Source of the DNA: Oceanirhabdus seepicola
GTDB lineage: Bacteria; Bacillota; Clostridia; Clostridiales; Clostridiaceae
Assembly: GCF_023684385.1 (NCBI RefSeq)
Contig: NZ_JAGSOJ010000001.1
Coordinates: forward strand, 372,001 to 436,000
Direction: 5' to 3'
DNA length: 64,000 nt
Part shown: one piece after another, positions 55,280 through 64,000 of the stretch
Layout: every line of letters starts with the position of its first letter
Position numbering within the stretch: position 1 is the first letter of the stretch
Notes under the pieces: model-generated
Databases searched by the model: none
The model's input: only the letters and a program-made list of their open reading frames with translations
Told to the model about the DNA's origin: nothing
Translations under genes and position numbers: made by a program

Positions 55280-55488
55280 AAGTTGAGAGTGGAAAGTTGA
55301 GAGTTGAGAACGATGGATGTTTCTGACTCAAGTCAGAAACTACATCTTATTGGTTATGAAACAATTAGGATTTTACTCCTTTCATTAATAATGAAACATT
55401 GTATTAGAAATTCACTATTTTGTCCTTATTCTATAGACCAACAAAATAAAACTATAGAGACTTTGATAATCCTCTATAGCTTTAATTA
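55280..55488. repeat. Palindromic repeat family, compact element (element 4)
   Basis: Left arm well preserved: tip AGTTGAGAGTGGAAAGTTGA, hairpin 1 TTTCTGACT/AGTCAGAAA, ACTACATCTTATTG, hairpin 2, TTTTACTC, hairpin 3 TTTCATT/AATGAAA, ATTGTA. The right arm is degenerate but still begins with a hairpin CTATAGAG/CTCTATAG (55451-55480) that probably terminates the chemoreceptor gene. It lies between the convergent rubrerythrin and chemoreceptor genes. Confidence 0.7.
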
Positions 55489-55489
55489 T

Positions 55490-57244
55490 TTATTTTAATT
55501 TTAAGTTATTAATTTTTCCTATCAATTCTGAAGATATTCCATTTAAGTCTTCAATTAATTCTTCTAATTTCAACATATTATTGGTATTATTATCTATACT
55601 TGCTGACATTTCCTCAGTTGATGCTGAATTTTCTTCAGATGCTTTTACAATATTATTAATTTCATTTGTTATTATCTCTGAACCTGCTGACATTTCTTCT
55701 GTTGATGAAGATACCTCTTCAATTTCTCTTGATACTATACTTGTTGCTTCATATATTTTAGAAAACTTTTCGTCTAATTCACTAACAAGTTCAAATTCTT
55801 TTTCAGTTCTAACAGAAACCTCATTCATGGCATTTCCTGTTTCTTTAATTCCATTTTGGATTTCTTGTACCACTAAGAATATCTCTTCTACAGATTTATT
55901 AGATTCTTCTGCAAGCTTTCTTACCTCCTCCGCGACTACAGCAAATCCTCTTCCTTGCTCCCCAGCTCTTGCAGCCTCAATAGAAGCATTTAAAGCTAGT
56001 AAGTTAGTTTGTGATGCAATTGCTGAAATTGTATCAGCTATCATATTTATCTCTTGTGATTTCACTGTAAGTTGGTTGAAAAGATTATGTGTGTTTGTTA
56101 CTACTTCTGTTATTTTATTCGAATACTCTTTAAGTTCATCCATAGTCTTGTCACCTTGCTCAGCTTCTTCAAATGCTTTATTACCTTCAACTGCTACTAA
56201 TTGAGAGTTATTAGCTATCTGAAGAACTGCTCCATTTATACCATTAAGTTTTTCAGAAGCCTCTATAAGACTATTATTTTGAAAAGAAATTCTTTCTGAA
56301 ATCCCCTTAACCGCTTCATCCATTTCTACAAATTCGTCAGTTGCCATATGTGATATATCATGTAATGTAACACATACTTCATCAACTTTAACAACAGTCT
56401 TATTTACCTTTAATAACATATCTTGAAGTGAATCTAACATTTCATTTATATACTCTGCAAGTGTTCCCATTTCATCATTACTTTCAATCTCTAATCTTTT
56501 AGTTAAATCCCCTTCTAAGTTAGACATATCTTTCATTTTTTCTACGATTATATCTATAGAGGCTGTCTGACGTTTTGTAATTCTATTAATTAAAAATCTT
56601 ATTACTAGTAATGAAACTATCATAAAGATAATACCAATACCTAATATGATTAATTCAATTTTTATTAGCAAATCAAACTCTAAATCTACACCAATTATTA
56701 ATTTACCATTCCCTGTAAGCAGAGGCACGTAAACTCTCATACTTTGAGAAATCTCTCTTAAGTTATTACTATTATTACTAACTACAATTTCTTCACCTTC
56801 AATAGCCTTGTTAAAGTATTTCTCATATTTGCCTGGATTATAGTTTTGTCCAATATTATCATTATCTGATTTATTATTATCATTTTCTGATTTATTGAAA
56901 CAATATACCCATTGGTCATTTTCACTCTTTTCTAATATGTAAATTCCACTTATAAACCCTTTTGTATCACCCAATATCATATCTATGTTTTCATTAACTT
57001 TTTTCATGATTTCTTTATTATCTTTGATAGATTGTCCAACATCTAATTGAACCTCTTTTAATTCATCATTAATTCGACTTACCATGGATGGTATTACTAT
57101 CTCAGTTATTTTCTTAGTCATTGAGTGCATACCACTATATAAGCCTACTCCAGCTAATAGAAATATAAATATCAATAATGCCATAATACTATTAGAAATC
57201 TTTTTTCTTAAAGTTGTTTTTTTCCTTTTGGATCCGTTAATCAC
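55490..57244 (-). CDS. Methyl-accepting chemotaxis protein
   Basis: 584 residues: transmembrane helix about 18-40, extracellular sensor domain (about 41-193) with Asn/Asp-rich [18 protein letters not shown], second helix about 195-217, HAMP (about 218-275) and the cytoplasmic signalling domain with hairpin tip [41 protein letters not shown]. Ligand unknown. GTG start 5-6 nt after GGGAGTGG; the overlapping ATG hits an immediate stop. No other chemotaxis gene nearby. Confidence 0.92.
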   Translation of the reverse strand: MINGSKRKKTTLRKKISNSIMALLIFIFLLAGVGLYSGMHSMTKKITEIVIPSMVSRINDELKEVQLDVGQSIKDNKEIMKKVNENIDMILGDTKGFISGIYILEKSENDQWVYCFNKSENDNNKSDNDNIGQNYNPGKYEKYFNKAIEGEEIVVSNNSNNLREISQSMRVYVPLLTGNGKLIIGVDLEFDLLIKIELIILGIGIIFMIVSLLVIRFLINRITKRQTASIDIIVEKMKDMSNLEGDLTKRLEIESNDEMGTLAEYINEMLDSLQDMLLKVNKTVVKVDEVCVTLHDISHMATDEFVEMDEAVKGISERISFQNNSLIEASEKLNGINGAVLQIANNSQLVAVEGNKAFEEAEQGDKTMDELKEYSNKITEVVTNTHNLFNQLTVKSQEINMIADTISAIASQTNLLALNASIEAARAGEQGRGFAVVAEEVRKLAEESNKSVEEIFLVVQEIQNGIKETGNAMNEVSVRTEKEFELVSELDEKFSKIYEATSIVSREIEEVSSSTEEMSAGSEIITNEINNIVKASEENSASTEEMSASIDNNTNNMLKLEELIEDLNGISSELIGKINNLKLK

Positions 57245-57446
57245 ATAACCACTCCCTATCTTGTATAATCATGTATAATTATAATTTAACATATTTTTCA
57301 GTTTATTAGTCAATTTATAATAAATTATAACAGAATTTTAATAATTTTAATATGATAAAGATTTATCTATGTTTTTTATATTATTAAATTCCACTAGTCT
57401 CCTTATATAAGATAAACAACATTTTCGCATGAGTTAAAATTCGCAT

Positions 57447-57475
57447 TTGACTTTTTAAATGTAAAGCATTATAAT
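57447..57475 (+). promoter_or_regulatory. Promoter of the methyltransferase gene
   Basis: TTGACT, exactly 17 nt, TATAAT, 35 bp upstream of the ATG. The rest of 57245-57446 is AT-rich; on the minus strand it contains a direct repeat TTATACATGATTATACA just before the chemoreceptor start. Confidence 0.7.
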
Positions 57476-57510
57476 TTCTGTATAAATTTACACATTAAGG
57501 AGGAGATATT

Positions 57511-58395
57511 ATGAATAGCGGTTATAAAAACGAGCAAACTACAATTGATTATTATGATAGTGACTACCCATCTCTATATTTTTCAAAATACAAAGAAAAC
57601 CTGGATAATACATTTCAGTATCAAGGCATAAATAAAGATGTTGAAAAATACCTAAACATTCTAGATAAATTAAATATACCTAATAAAGAAGTATTAGAAC
57701 TATGTTGTGGAACTGGTCGAATTGCCCTTCCTCTTGCAAATGCAGGTTACATAATAACTGGGGTGGATATTTTACAGGGAATGCTTGATAAATTCAAAAC
57801 TAATCTTAATGACAATTATCCAAATTTAAATGATAATATTTCACTTATCAATCAAGATATAACCTCTCTTTCACTAAATAAAAAATTTCAAGTAGCTATT
57901 TTAGGATTCAATGCTTTATTACAAATTCCTGATTTTAATAAACAGCTTAAAGCATTAGAATGCGTTAATAATCACCTTAATGAAGATGGTCTACTTTTAC
58001 TAGACATTGTAAATCCTTTTATTCAGAATTTCAAAGGAGATAATACCCCTAAAGCAATTTTTACTAGACGAAATACAACAACCGGAAATACCTATACCCG
58101 ATTTTCTCTTACTAGCCCAATAAATGCTGAACAAGTACAAGTACTCTCTGGTTGGTATGATGAAATACTTACTAATGGAAATGTAAAGCGTTCCCCCTAT
58201 TCGATGAGATGGCGACTACTCTTCAGATATGAGTTAGAGATGATGTTGGATACAGCAGGATTTGATGTAGTAAGTATCTCTAGTGGTTATAATGATTCTC
58301 CTCTTGTTCCTTATAGTTTAAATATGTTTGTAAAGGCTAAGAAAAGGAGTTCAAAATATCAGGCTGTTGAAAAAGCCCAATCTCATCGTCACTAA
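57511..58395 (+). CDS. Class I SAM-dependent methyltransferase
   Basis: 294 residues. Rossmann-fold methyltransferase with motif I VLELCCGTGRIALPLA (about 66-81), acidic loop GVDILQGML, motif post-II LINQDITSLSL and motif IV VAILGFNALLQI; C-terminal half with RWRLLFRYELEMMLDTAGFDVV, as in Methyltransf_25-type enzymes. Substrate unknown. ATG with AAGGAGGAG. The last twelve codons (QAVEKAQSHRH and stop) lie inside a MITE copy that starts at 58361, so the native C-terminus has been replaced; the family core ends just before it (NMFVKAKK). Confidence 0.85.
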   Translation: MNSGYKNEQTTIDYYDSDYPSLYFSKYKENLDNTFQYQGINKDVEKYLNILDKLNIPNKEVLELCCGTGRIALPLANAGYIITGVDILQGMLDKFKTNLNDNYPNLNDNISLINQDITSLSLNKKFQVAILGFNALLQIPDFNKQLKALECVNNHLNEDGLLLLDIVNPFIQNFKGDNTPKAIFTRRNTTTGNTYTRFSLTSPINAEQVQVLSGWYDEILTNGNVKRSPYSMRWRLLFRYELEMMLDTAGFDVVSISSGYNDSPLVPYSLNMFVKAKKRSSKYQAVEKAQSHRH

Positions 58396-58539
58396 GACTC
58401 GTTGTGCTGCTCGAGTACTATTTGTACACTCCTCTGCTCGCTCCTCTTGTTCCTTGACCTTGGGCTTTTTCAACGCCTGAAACTCTCAAGACAGAGAACA
58501 GAGCAAAAACAATATATTGTAACTTTGTCAACAAGCTAA
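58361..58539. mobile_element. MITE-like element, family GGCTGTT(T/G)AAAAAG (copy 2)
   Basis: Complement of the 41001-41179 element over its whole length. Ends of the inner part: AGGCTGTTGAAAAAGCCCAA and, in complement, AGGCGTTGAAAAAGCCCAAG, followed by ACAATATATTGTAACTTTGT shared with copy 1. The element overlaps the 3' end of the methyltransferase gene and probably also terminates it. The following 58540-58743 is AT-rich leader of the CoA-transferase genes without a clear promoter. Confidence 0.78.
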
Positions 58540-58743
58540 AAATATTAATCTAATACCCATTATAAGTATTTAATTCTCAGAAATTCACGTTCCATATCCC
58601 TAATATTGAAATTTTTCTTTCATTTTATTTTGTTTAAAAAATATTTATGTTATTTTTGGTAATATTCCTTTGAAAGTTTGTCCTTTATGAGGTATATTTA
58701 TAATAGTAAGAAAATTTATAATCTTAGATTAGGAGGCGGTATT

Positions 58744-59397
58744 ATGAAGAAGCTTGTTTCTATTGAAAAAGCTATTTCTCATATTGAAGATGGAATGACG
58801 ATAATGATTGGTGGTTTCCTTGCAGTCGGAACTCCTGAAAAGATAATTGATGCCCTTGTTGAAAAAGGTGTTAATAATCTTACAATTATTGCCAACGACA
58901 CTTCATTTGTAGATAAAGGGTTAGGCAAATTAATTGCTAATAAGCAAGCTAAAAAAGTTATAGCTTCTCACATTGGTACAAATAAAGAGACAGGAAGACA
59001 GATGACTGAAGGCGAAACTGAAGTTATCTTAGTTCCACAAGGAACTTTAGCAGAACAAGTTAGATCTGCTGGTGCTGGTCTAGGTGGATTCCTTACTCCA
59101 ACTGGTTTAGGCACAATTGTTGAAGAAGGAAAAGATAAAATCGTTATAGATGGGCAAACATATCTTTTAGAGAAGCCTCTTAAAGCTGATGTAGCACTTA
59201 TCCACGCAACTGTAGTAGACGAAAAAGGAAATTGCTATCACGCAAAAGCTACAAAAAATTTCAATTCTCTTATGGCTACTGCAGCTGATGTTGTTATAGT
59301 AGAGGCTGAAAAAATTGTTCCTGTTGGTGAGTTAGATCCTGATATGGTCAATACTCCAAGCTTATTTGTTGATTACATAGTAGAGGGGGATAAATAA
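58744..59397 (+). CDS. ctfA: Acetoacetate/butyrate CoA-transferase, alpha subunit
   Basis: Subunit A of a 3-oxoacid CoA-transferase (CtfA/AtoD), which moves CoA between acetoacetyl-CoA and acetate or butyrate in fermentative metabolism. 217 residues; oxyanion and CoA-binding motif GGFLAVGTPEKIIDALV near residues 23-39, and GTLAEQVRSAGAGLGGFLTPTG. Start at MKKLVSIEKA after GGAGGCGG; upstream in-frame codons are not needed. One-base gap to ctfB. The symbol follows clostridial usage; atoD is equivalent. Confidence 0.92.
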   Translation: MKKLVSIEKAISHIEDGMTIMIGGFLAVGTPEKIIDALVEKGVNNLTIIANDTSFVDKGLGKLIANKQAKKVIASHIGTNKETGRQMTEGETEVILVPQGTLAEQVRSAGAGLGGFLTPTGLGTIVEEGKDKIVIDGQTYLLEKPLKADVALIHATVVDEKGNCYHAKATKNFNSLMATAADVVIVEAEKIVPVGELDPDMVNTPSLFVDYIVEGDK

Positions 59398-59398
59398 T

Positions 59399-60058
59399 AT
59401 GGATAAAGGTCAAATAAGAGAATTAATAGCTAAAAGAGTTGCAAAAGAATTTAATGATGGCGATGTTGTTAATCTTGGTATAGGATTACCTACTCTTGTT
59501 GCCAATTATCTTCCAGATGATATTGATGTTCTTCTTCAATCTGAGAATGGTTTTGTAGGACTTGGTCCTGCACCAGAGGAAGGAAAAGAAGATAAGGATA
59601 TTGCAAATGCAGGTGCTCAACCCGTTACTATACTTCCTGGTGGAGCATTCTTTAATAGTGCAGAATCATTTACAATAATTAGAGGTGGCCATGTTGACGC
59701 AACTGTTCTTGGAGCACTTCAGGTTGACGCAAAAGGAAATCTAGCAAACTGGATGATACCTGGGAAAATGGTTCCTGGTATGGGTGGTGCTATGGATCTT
59801 GTTGTTGGAGCAAAAAAAGTTATAATAGCTATGGAGCACACTCAAAAAGGAAACCACAAGATTCTTAAAGAGTGTACACTTCCACTTACAGCAGCTAATC
59901 AAGTTAACCTTATTATCACAGAGATGGCTGTTATTGAAGTTACTTCAGATGGACTTATTCTTAGAGAGATTGGTCCTGAAGCAACAATTGAAGATATTAA
60001 AGCAGCTACTGGTGCTGATTTAATTGTGGCTGATGATGTGAAGAAAATGGAAATATAA
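59399..60058 (+). CDS. ctfB: Acetoacetate/butyrate CoA-transferase, beta subunit
   Basis: Subunit B (CtfB/AtoA) carrying the catalytic glutamate that forms the enzyme-CoA thioester, seen in SENGFVGLGP (E51 approximately). 219 residues, with GGHVDATVLGALQVDAKGNLANW and PGKMVPGMGGAMDLVVGAKKV. ATG one base after the ctfA stop, with GAGGGGGA inside ctfA. No adc or adhE gene is adjacent, so its place in acetone/butanol formation or in acetoacetate/amino acid use cannot be decided here. Confidence 0.93.
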   Translation: MDKGQIRELIAKRVAKEFNDGDVVNLGIGLPTLVANYLPDDIDVLLQSENGFVGLGPAPEEGKEDKDIANAGAQPVTILPGGAFFNSAESFTIIRGGHVDATVLGALQVDAKGNLANWMIPGKMVPGMGGAMDLVVGAKKVIIAMEHTQKGNHKILKECTLPLTAANQVNLIITEMAVIEVTSDGLILREIGPEATIEDIKAATGADLIVADDVKKMEI

Positions 60059-60063
60059 ACACA

Positions 60064-60270
60064 CTTAAATGATTGTGAATGATGGAGAGTTCTGACTTGG
60101 TTCAGAACTCTCCATTTTGTTGGTCTTTAAAACAAGATATTTCCACTCATTTCACCTTTTAGATATAATGTTGTAGTTTTTATACAATGTTTCTTGTACC
60201 TTAGCTAAATGAAAGGAGTAAAATTCTATTGTTGAATGAACAATAAGATTTTACTCCTAACAATAAATGC
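60064..60270. repeat. Palindromic repeat family, compact element (element 5)
   Basis: Left arm: tip GTGAATGATG, very long hairpin 1 TGGAGAGTTCTGA/TCAGAACTCTCCA (60082-60115) followed by TTTTG, hairpin 2, CCACTC, a weak hairpin 3 and GTTGTA. Right arm (minus strand): a 43-nt hairpin GGAGTAAAAT...ATTTTACTCC (60216-60258) with internal TATTGTTC/CAACAATA, then CTTTCAT and a late GAAACATTGTA. Both long stems probably act as terminators for the two convergent genes that flank it. Confidence 0.75.
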
Positions 60271-60297
60271 TCTATAATTTTTTACTTTTATACTGGA

Positions 60298-63200
60298 TTA
60301 AGGGTTTTGTAATATTTTAAATTTAATAGATAAAGATTCTGAAATTGTTTCATCTTCCAAAGAAGAAACACTATCATATATAATTAAACTATAACTTTCA
60401 CCTGGAGTGTACTGTGATAATGGTACAACTTCAACATAATCTTCATTCACTTTTATCTCACAATTAAAAATCTCACCATTTTTATCAAGAATTACAATCC
60501 CTCTATCTGTATCATTACTTTCAACTTTTTTATTGAATTTAACAGTCCATGTTTTATTTGCCTTTACTTCATAATCAAATTTTGATTCTTTTCCATCAAA
60601 AGCATTTAAAAGGTTCTTTCTTTGAACTATTGAGAATTTGTTAAATTTCTCAACCCAAACAGATATTCCAGTAATATTTCCTTCTTTATCATATTGTAAT
60701 TCACCACGTTCAAATTTATTTTTGCCCTCACTATCTTCTACAAGTACCATTAAAGACTTTAAAAACTCCTCACGTTTTGTTTCTTCTTTTGGTATTTCCA
60801 TATCTTCAATAGGTAATGTTACTTCTGTCTTTCCAGAATAATTTGTTTCAAATACTAAAGGTTTTGCAACTAATTTTGCTCCTTTATCTAGTTTGTCTGT
60901 TAACTCATTAGCATCTTTAATTTCTTTTTTATTCGCTTCACGCATCTGAATTTTAATATCTTTTTCTTTTGAGTTAATAATAGTTTTCCTAGGAATTCTA
61001 ATATCAATTTTATCTGTCTTAACTTTTAAACCAATTTTATTATCGCTTAGTTTATTTAAAAATCCACTTGTTAAATTTACTTCTATTTCGTCAGCTTCAT
61101 CAATACTATCGTTTTCTAGTTGAATTACTGCAAATTTAACACGCTTATCTTTTAGTTCTTTTCTAATATCACCAAAATCTTTGTTGCTAACTATAACTTT
61201 ATCCTTAATTTTACTGTTTGTATTTTCAGTTCTAGACACATTAAGCTTAAGTGCTGAAAGTTCATCAATAGCTTTATTTTTATTTATTGATCGCCACGTA
61301 CTATGCTTAGGAGAATTTATCTCATCTTTATCTCGAGATTTATCTGTGTTATGATATCCATTTCTTATTTTTTGATAATTAGCTACTATATTCATATCTC
61401 CATCTACCGTAACGTTTATAGTGGGATTACTTCCTGTTATATCTCCAGTCCACCTCGCAAACTCATAGCCCTCTTTTGGAGTTGCTGTAAGCACTACTTC
61501 TTCTCCAAGCTCATACCCTTTTCTATTCGGCTCCCTGGTTACTATTCCATATTCACTTGTTACTTCAATAATATTATTCCTATAAACACCTTTCATTAAC
61601 AAAGCATCTTGGAAAGAATAATCTTCAGTTATTTTATATGACGCAAGTACAACAATATCGCCCTCTTGCTGTACCATTAACCTACCATTCCTATCAATTG
61701 AGGCAATCGCATCACCTTCTAAAAGTTGCCAATCAACACTTTCAGAATTAACATTTAGCTTTTCTCCATTTTCTTGAACACCTACAAGTTTCAAATCAAC
61801 TACTTCCCCTATTGAGATTTTCTCAAGGTTTGGTGATAAATACACTTTAGTAATTGGCTTTAAATCGCCATTAATCACTTGAATCTCAGAAGCTGTTTCA
61901 TTGCCTACAGCATCTGTAGCAAAAATACTGATTATATCATTGTATTGGTTTTTGATTCTTATTGACTTTTCAAATCTACCTTTATCATCCACACTAACCT
62001 TTTCTCCATTAATAGTTAGTTCTGCCCCTGCATCAGTTGTTCCTTTTACAACAGCAATTCCATTTTCTACAATTCCATTTGATAACGGACTATCTAACAA
62101 CAAAATTGGAGGTTTAGTATCAATATTAAACCTATATCTTTCTATAGCTATATCATTATTTTTATTCCTTGCAACTACATCAACTATATGTTCTCCATCT
62201 GTTAATTGAAAGAAATTAACATCAAAGTTTTCTCCACTTACATCCATATATTTTTTTGAATTTATATATACTTCAGCCTCAATTTCTTCATTTGCCTCAA
62301 CATTGATAGTTATATTTCTCTCTGTTACTCCAATTGACTCTTTATCTTGACTATTAATAAATTTCTTGAATTTATGCTTACTATCCATTTTTATACTTAC
62401 TTTTGGAGGTGTCGGCTCAGGTAAAAATACTTCTTCACTATAAGTAGTTGGTCCATAGAATTGTTTCCCATTTTCCTCTCCTACAGGGGTTATACCAATT
62501 TTATAGCTTTTACCCGTTTCAAGTCCAAGCATTTTACCAGAATTACTATCTGTATACTTTCCACCAATAACAGCTTCTCTCTTTTTCCCTTCAATATAAG
62601 CTGAGCCAAATTCTTCGATTATTTCATTTTCACTATTAAATACTTCTATATAATAGCCCTTTGTGTTTTCCTCATTACTAGGCACCCATGTTGCCTTTAA
62701 ATATCCATTTCCATTTGCAGTACCTTCCACTGTTTTTACAGCCTCTGGTGCCTTATCATTGAAAATATGAATTTTTTCTGAATATATATTACTATAAGCG
62801 CTATCCTCTGTTGATAGTGCGACATTAATATAGTAGTTTCCTGTTTGAACGTCATCAGGAATATTAATATTTTTTGTCCCGAAAGACGGATCACAATCTT
62901 CAACTAGAAGTCTACCTACACTTTCCTTGTTATCTGATAAGTAAATATCTATTTTAGATAACTCTTTATAATTCTCACCTTCCCAGTTAACTATTATTTC
63001 TTCGCTAACTTTAAATTCTTTATCTCCATTTAAGTCTATACTTTTTAGTTCAGGTAATGGTTCAACTTCAGCCATTTTGGGTTCCATAATCTCATTTGAA
63101 ATAACATTCCAGTTACCTTCTATTTTTTCAGTAAATCCTATAACCATATAATTTTGAGATTGTCCAACTTCATTCTCCCCTATTCTAGTGTAATAATTGT

Positions 63201-64000
63201 CACCTTCCTTTAACTCTAATTCTGTTCCATCTGGCCTAGTAACCGTTAAGCTTGGTAGGTTTCTTCCATAAGGAATTTCCAATAAATAATCACTTTTATT
63301 ATTAAGATTTATAGTGATTTGCTTACTATCCTCTGACATTATTATTCCAGGCTCCGTTGCAACACTTGACCTAATAGGAAAGTCTTCTAAGGACGCTACA
63401 ACATTATCATATGAATCAATATCAAAAATATTGTAACGAGTTTTTGGATTTATCATCTTCATATTCGTACCATAAACTATTGTACCGTCATTTTTATCAT
63501 CTTTTACTTCCATTTCATATATTCCGGCTTTCGAGTCCATACAAATAAGTGGATAGACATCTCCATAAGCTAACGGATTTTTCGTTTTTACTGAAAAGTC
63601 TACATCAAATCCGCCATCCCAGTAATATTTACCAGCTATTCTTACTTTTGCTACCAAAGCATTTATCTCACCTGCACCCCATAGCTTTTTATTATTTATC
63701 CCCGCTGTTGCTCTTGCTAAAGTTTTTCCTCCAACAAAAGGCACCTCTTTAGGCACAACAAATTTAACTGAACCTCTACCTTCATACTCTATATCTGATA
63801 TGTAAATTTCTCCATCACCTACAATTAACCCATCAGCGATATCGATAGTTCCTCCACAAAGAACATAAAAATCTTCATCTCCATCTGTATCCCAAGAACC
63901 CTCAATATAAGCAGTGTCGAATATTGGAACTTTAGCAATGTCTAAATCTCCATCTATTCTCATCATCCTTTTATTGAATCGTCCTTCGAACTCACCATCA
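60298..64000 (-). CDS. Large cell-surface/adhesin-like protein, 5' end outside the window
   Basis: At least 1,233 residues; the reading frame stays open through the last base, so the N-terminus and signal peptide are missing here. Visible order: a beta-rich region with repeated 'GSWDTDGDEDFYV'-like strands, Ig-like and fibronectin-type modules (VEPLPELKSIDLNGDKEF; KAPEAVKTVEG; GNYYINVALSTEDS), domains with SPLSNGIVENGIAVVKGTT (bacterial Ig), a Big2-like stretch (ASIDRNGRLMVQQEGDIVV), an InlB-type repeat (YEFARWTGDITG...NIVANYQ), a Lys/Asp/Asn-rich spacer, and a C-terminal SbsA-like Ig domain. No LPXTG or SLH motif at the C-terminus. Probable surface-exposed adhesin or S-layer-associated protein; a hidden N-terminal enzyme domain is possible. 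Confidence 0.8.
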   Translation of the reverse strand, partial: DGEFEGRFNKRMMRIDGDLDIAKVPIFDTAYIEGSWDTDGDEDFYVLCGGTIDIADGLIVGDGEIYISDIEYEGRGSVKFVVPKEVPFVGGKTLARATAGINNKKLWGAGEINALVAKVRIAGKYYWDGGFDVDFSVKTKNPLAYGDVYPLICMDSKAGIYEMEVKDDKNDGTIVYGTNMKMINPKTRYNIFDIDSYDNVVASLEDFPIRSSVATEPGIIMSEDSKQITINLNNKSDYLLEIPYGRNLPSLTVTRPDGTELELKEGDNYYTRIGENEVGQSQNYMVIGFTEKIEGNWNVISNEIMEPKMAEVEPLPELKSIDLNGDKEFKVSEEIIVNWEGENYKELSKIDIYLSDNKESVGRLLVEDCDPSFGTKNINIPDDVQTGNYYINVALSTEDSAYSNIYSEKIHIFNDKAPEAVKTVEGTANGNGYLKATWVPSNEENTKGYYIEVFNSENEIIEEFGSAYIEGKKREAVIGGKYTDSNSGKMLGLETGKSYKIGITPVGEENGKQFYGPTTYSEEVFLPEPTPPKVSIKMDSKHKFKKFINSQDKESIGVTERNITINVEANEEIEAEVYINSKKYMDVSGENFDVNFFQLTDGEHIVDVVARNKNNDIAIERYRFNIDTKPPILLLDSPLSNGIVENGIAVVKGTTDAGAELTINGEKVSVDDKGRFEKSIRIKNQYNDIISIFATDAVGNETASEIQVINGDLKPITKVYLSPNLEKISIGEVVDLKLVGVQENGEKLNVNSESVDWQLLEGDAIASIDRNGRLMVQQEGDIVVLASYKITEDYSFQDALLMKGVYRNNIIEVTSEYGIVTREPNRKGYELGEEVVLTATPKEGYEFARWTGDITGSNPTINVTVDGDMNIVANYQKIRNGYHNTDKSRDKDEINSPKHSTWRSINKNKAIDELSALKLNVSRTENTNSKIKDKVIVSNKDFGDIRKELKDKRVKFAVIQLENDSIDEADEIEVNLTSGFLNKLSDNKIGLKVKTDKIDIRIPRKTIINSKEKDIKIQMREANKKEIKDANELTDKLDKGAKLVAKPLVFETNYSGKTEVTLPIEDMEIPKEETKREEFLKSLMVLVEDSEGKNKFERGELQYDKEGNITGISVWVEKFNKFSIVQRKNLLNAFDGKESKFDYEVKANKTWTVKFNKKVESNDTDRGIVILDKNGEIFNCEIKVNEDYVEVVPLSQYTPGESYSLIIYDSVSSLEDETISESLSIKFKILQNP

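Noticed and set aside
55581-56204. 207-residue plus-strand frame opposite the chemoreceptor gene
   Set aside because: Low-complexity Ser/Ala/Ile-rich translation antisense to a strong methyl-accepting signalling domain; no ribosome binding site.
57245-57446. Attenuator or operator upstream of the chemoreceptor gene
   Set aside because: A direct repeat TTATACATGATTATACA is visible but no convincing promoter spacing or known operator accompanies it.
1-64000. CRISPR arrays, tRNA or rRNA genes, prophage genes
   Set aside because: No regularly spaced identical repeats, no CCA-ended cloverleaf sequence, no rRNA stretch and no phage structural or integrase genes were recognised.

Overview
The window is an AT-rich, low-GC Firmicutes chromosome segment, most like a spore-forming Clostridium or close relative. 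The evidence is gene order (whiA-yvcK-rapZ, FHA-ftsW-PBP, ftsE-ftsX-ctpA-PDZ-uvrB-uvrA, addB-addA, gerS-like-alr-antitoxin-mazF), strong GGAGG ribosome binding sites, a reverse rubrerythrin and an acetoacetate/butyrate CoA-transferase pair. No rRNA, tRNA, CRISPR array, prophage or intact transposase is visible. The identification rests on protein and synteny recognition only.

Layout: 1-5.8 kb, whiA, yvcK, rapZ, a small unknown gene, hisC and murB. 6.2-11.1 kb, two paralogous BMP-family lipoproteins, uvrC and a YdjM-type membrane protein; the last three look like one operon with a LexA-like box in front. 11.3-14.4 kb, a PBP, a SEDS protein and an FHA protein. 14.5-23.6 kb, uvrA and uvrB behind a clear promoter plus LexA box, then PDZ protein, CtpA, FtsX and FtsE. 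24.3-29.0 kb, split transketolase, MazF toxin and RHH antitoxin, alanine racemase and a GerS-like lipoprotein. 29-36 kb is a patchwork of small genes (nnr, acpS, ssb, yihY and unknowns) separated by repeat elements. 36-44 kb, on the plus strand, holds cardiolipin synthase, a secreted TIM-barrel-like protein, a PII-like protein joined to a cation/proton antiporter, and a two-component system. 44-54 kb, MFS transporter, small proteins and the AddAB recombination nuclease. 54.7-64 kb, rubrerythrin, chemoreceptor, methyltransferase, CoA-transferase and a very large surface protein cut by the window end.

The most unusual content is between the genes. A palindromic repeat family with two arms, each folding into three hairpins whose stems differ in sequence but keep pairing, occurs at five loci (about 2.9-3.6, 29.5-30.7, 35.0-35.25, 55.3-55.5 and 60.1-60.3 kb), plus a tip-only relic at 11.25 kb. 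Three copies are compact and sit exactly between convergent genes. Two are 'opened', with a small gene of unknown function between the facing arms. Two other MITE-like families are present in two copies each, and one of these supplies the last codons and stop of the methyltransferase. A 315-bp non-coding block at 5.9-6.2 kb bounded by two related hairpins resembles a relic of an IS200/IS605-type element.

Functionally the window is dominated by housekeeping: nucleotide excision repair (uvrA, uvrB, uvrC all present, with SOS signatures), double-strand break repair (addAB), cell-wall synthesis and division (murB, alr, SEDS/PBP/FHA, FtsEX), central carbon metabolism (transketolase, CoA-transferase) and metabolite repair (nnr).
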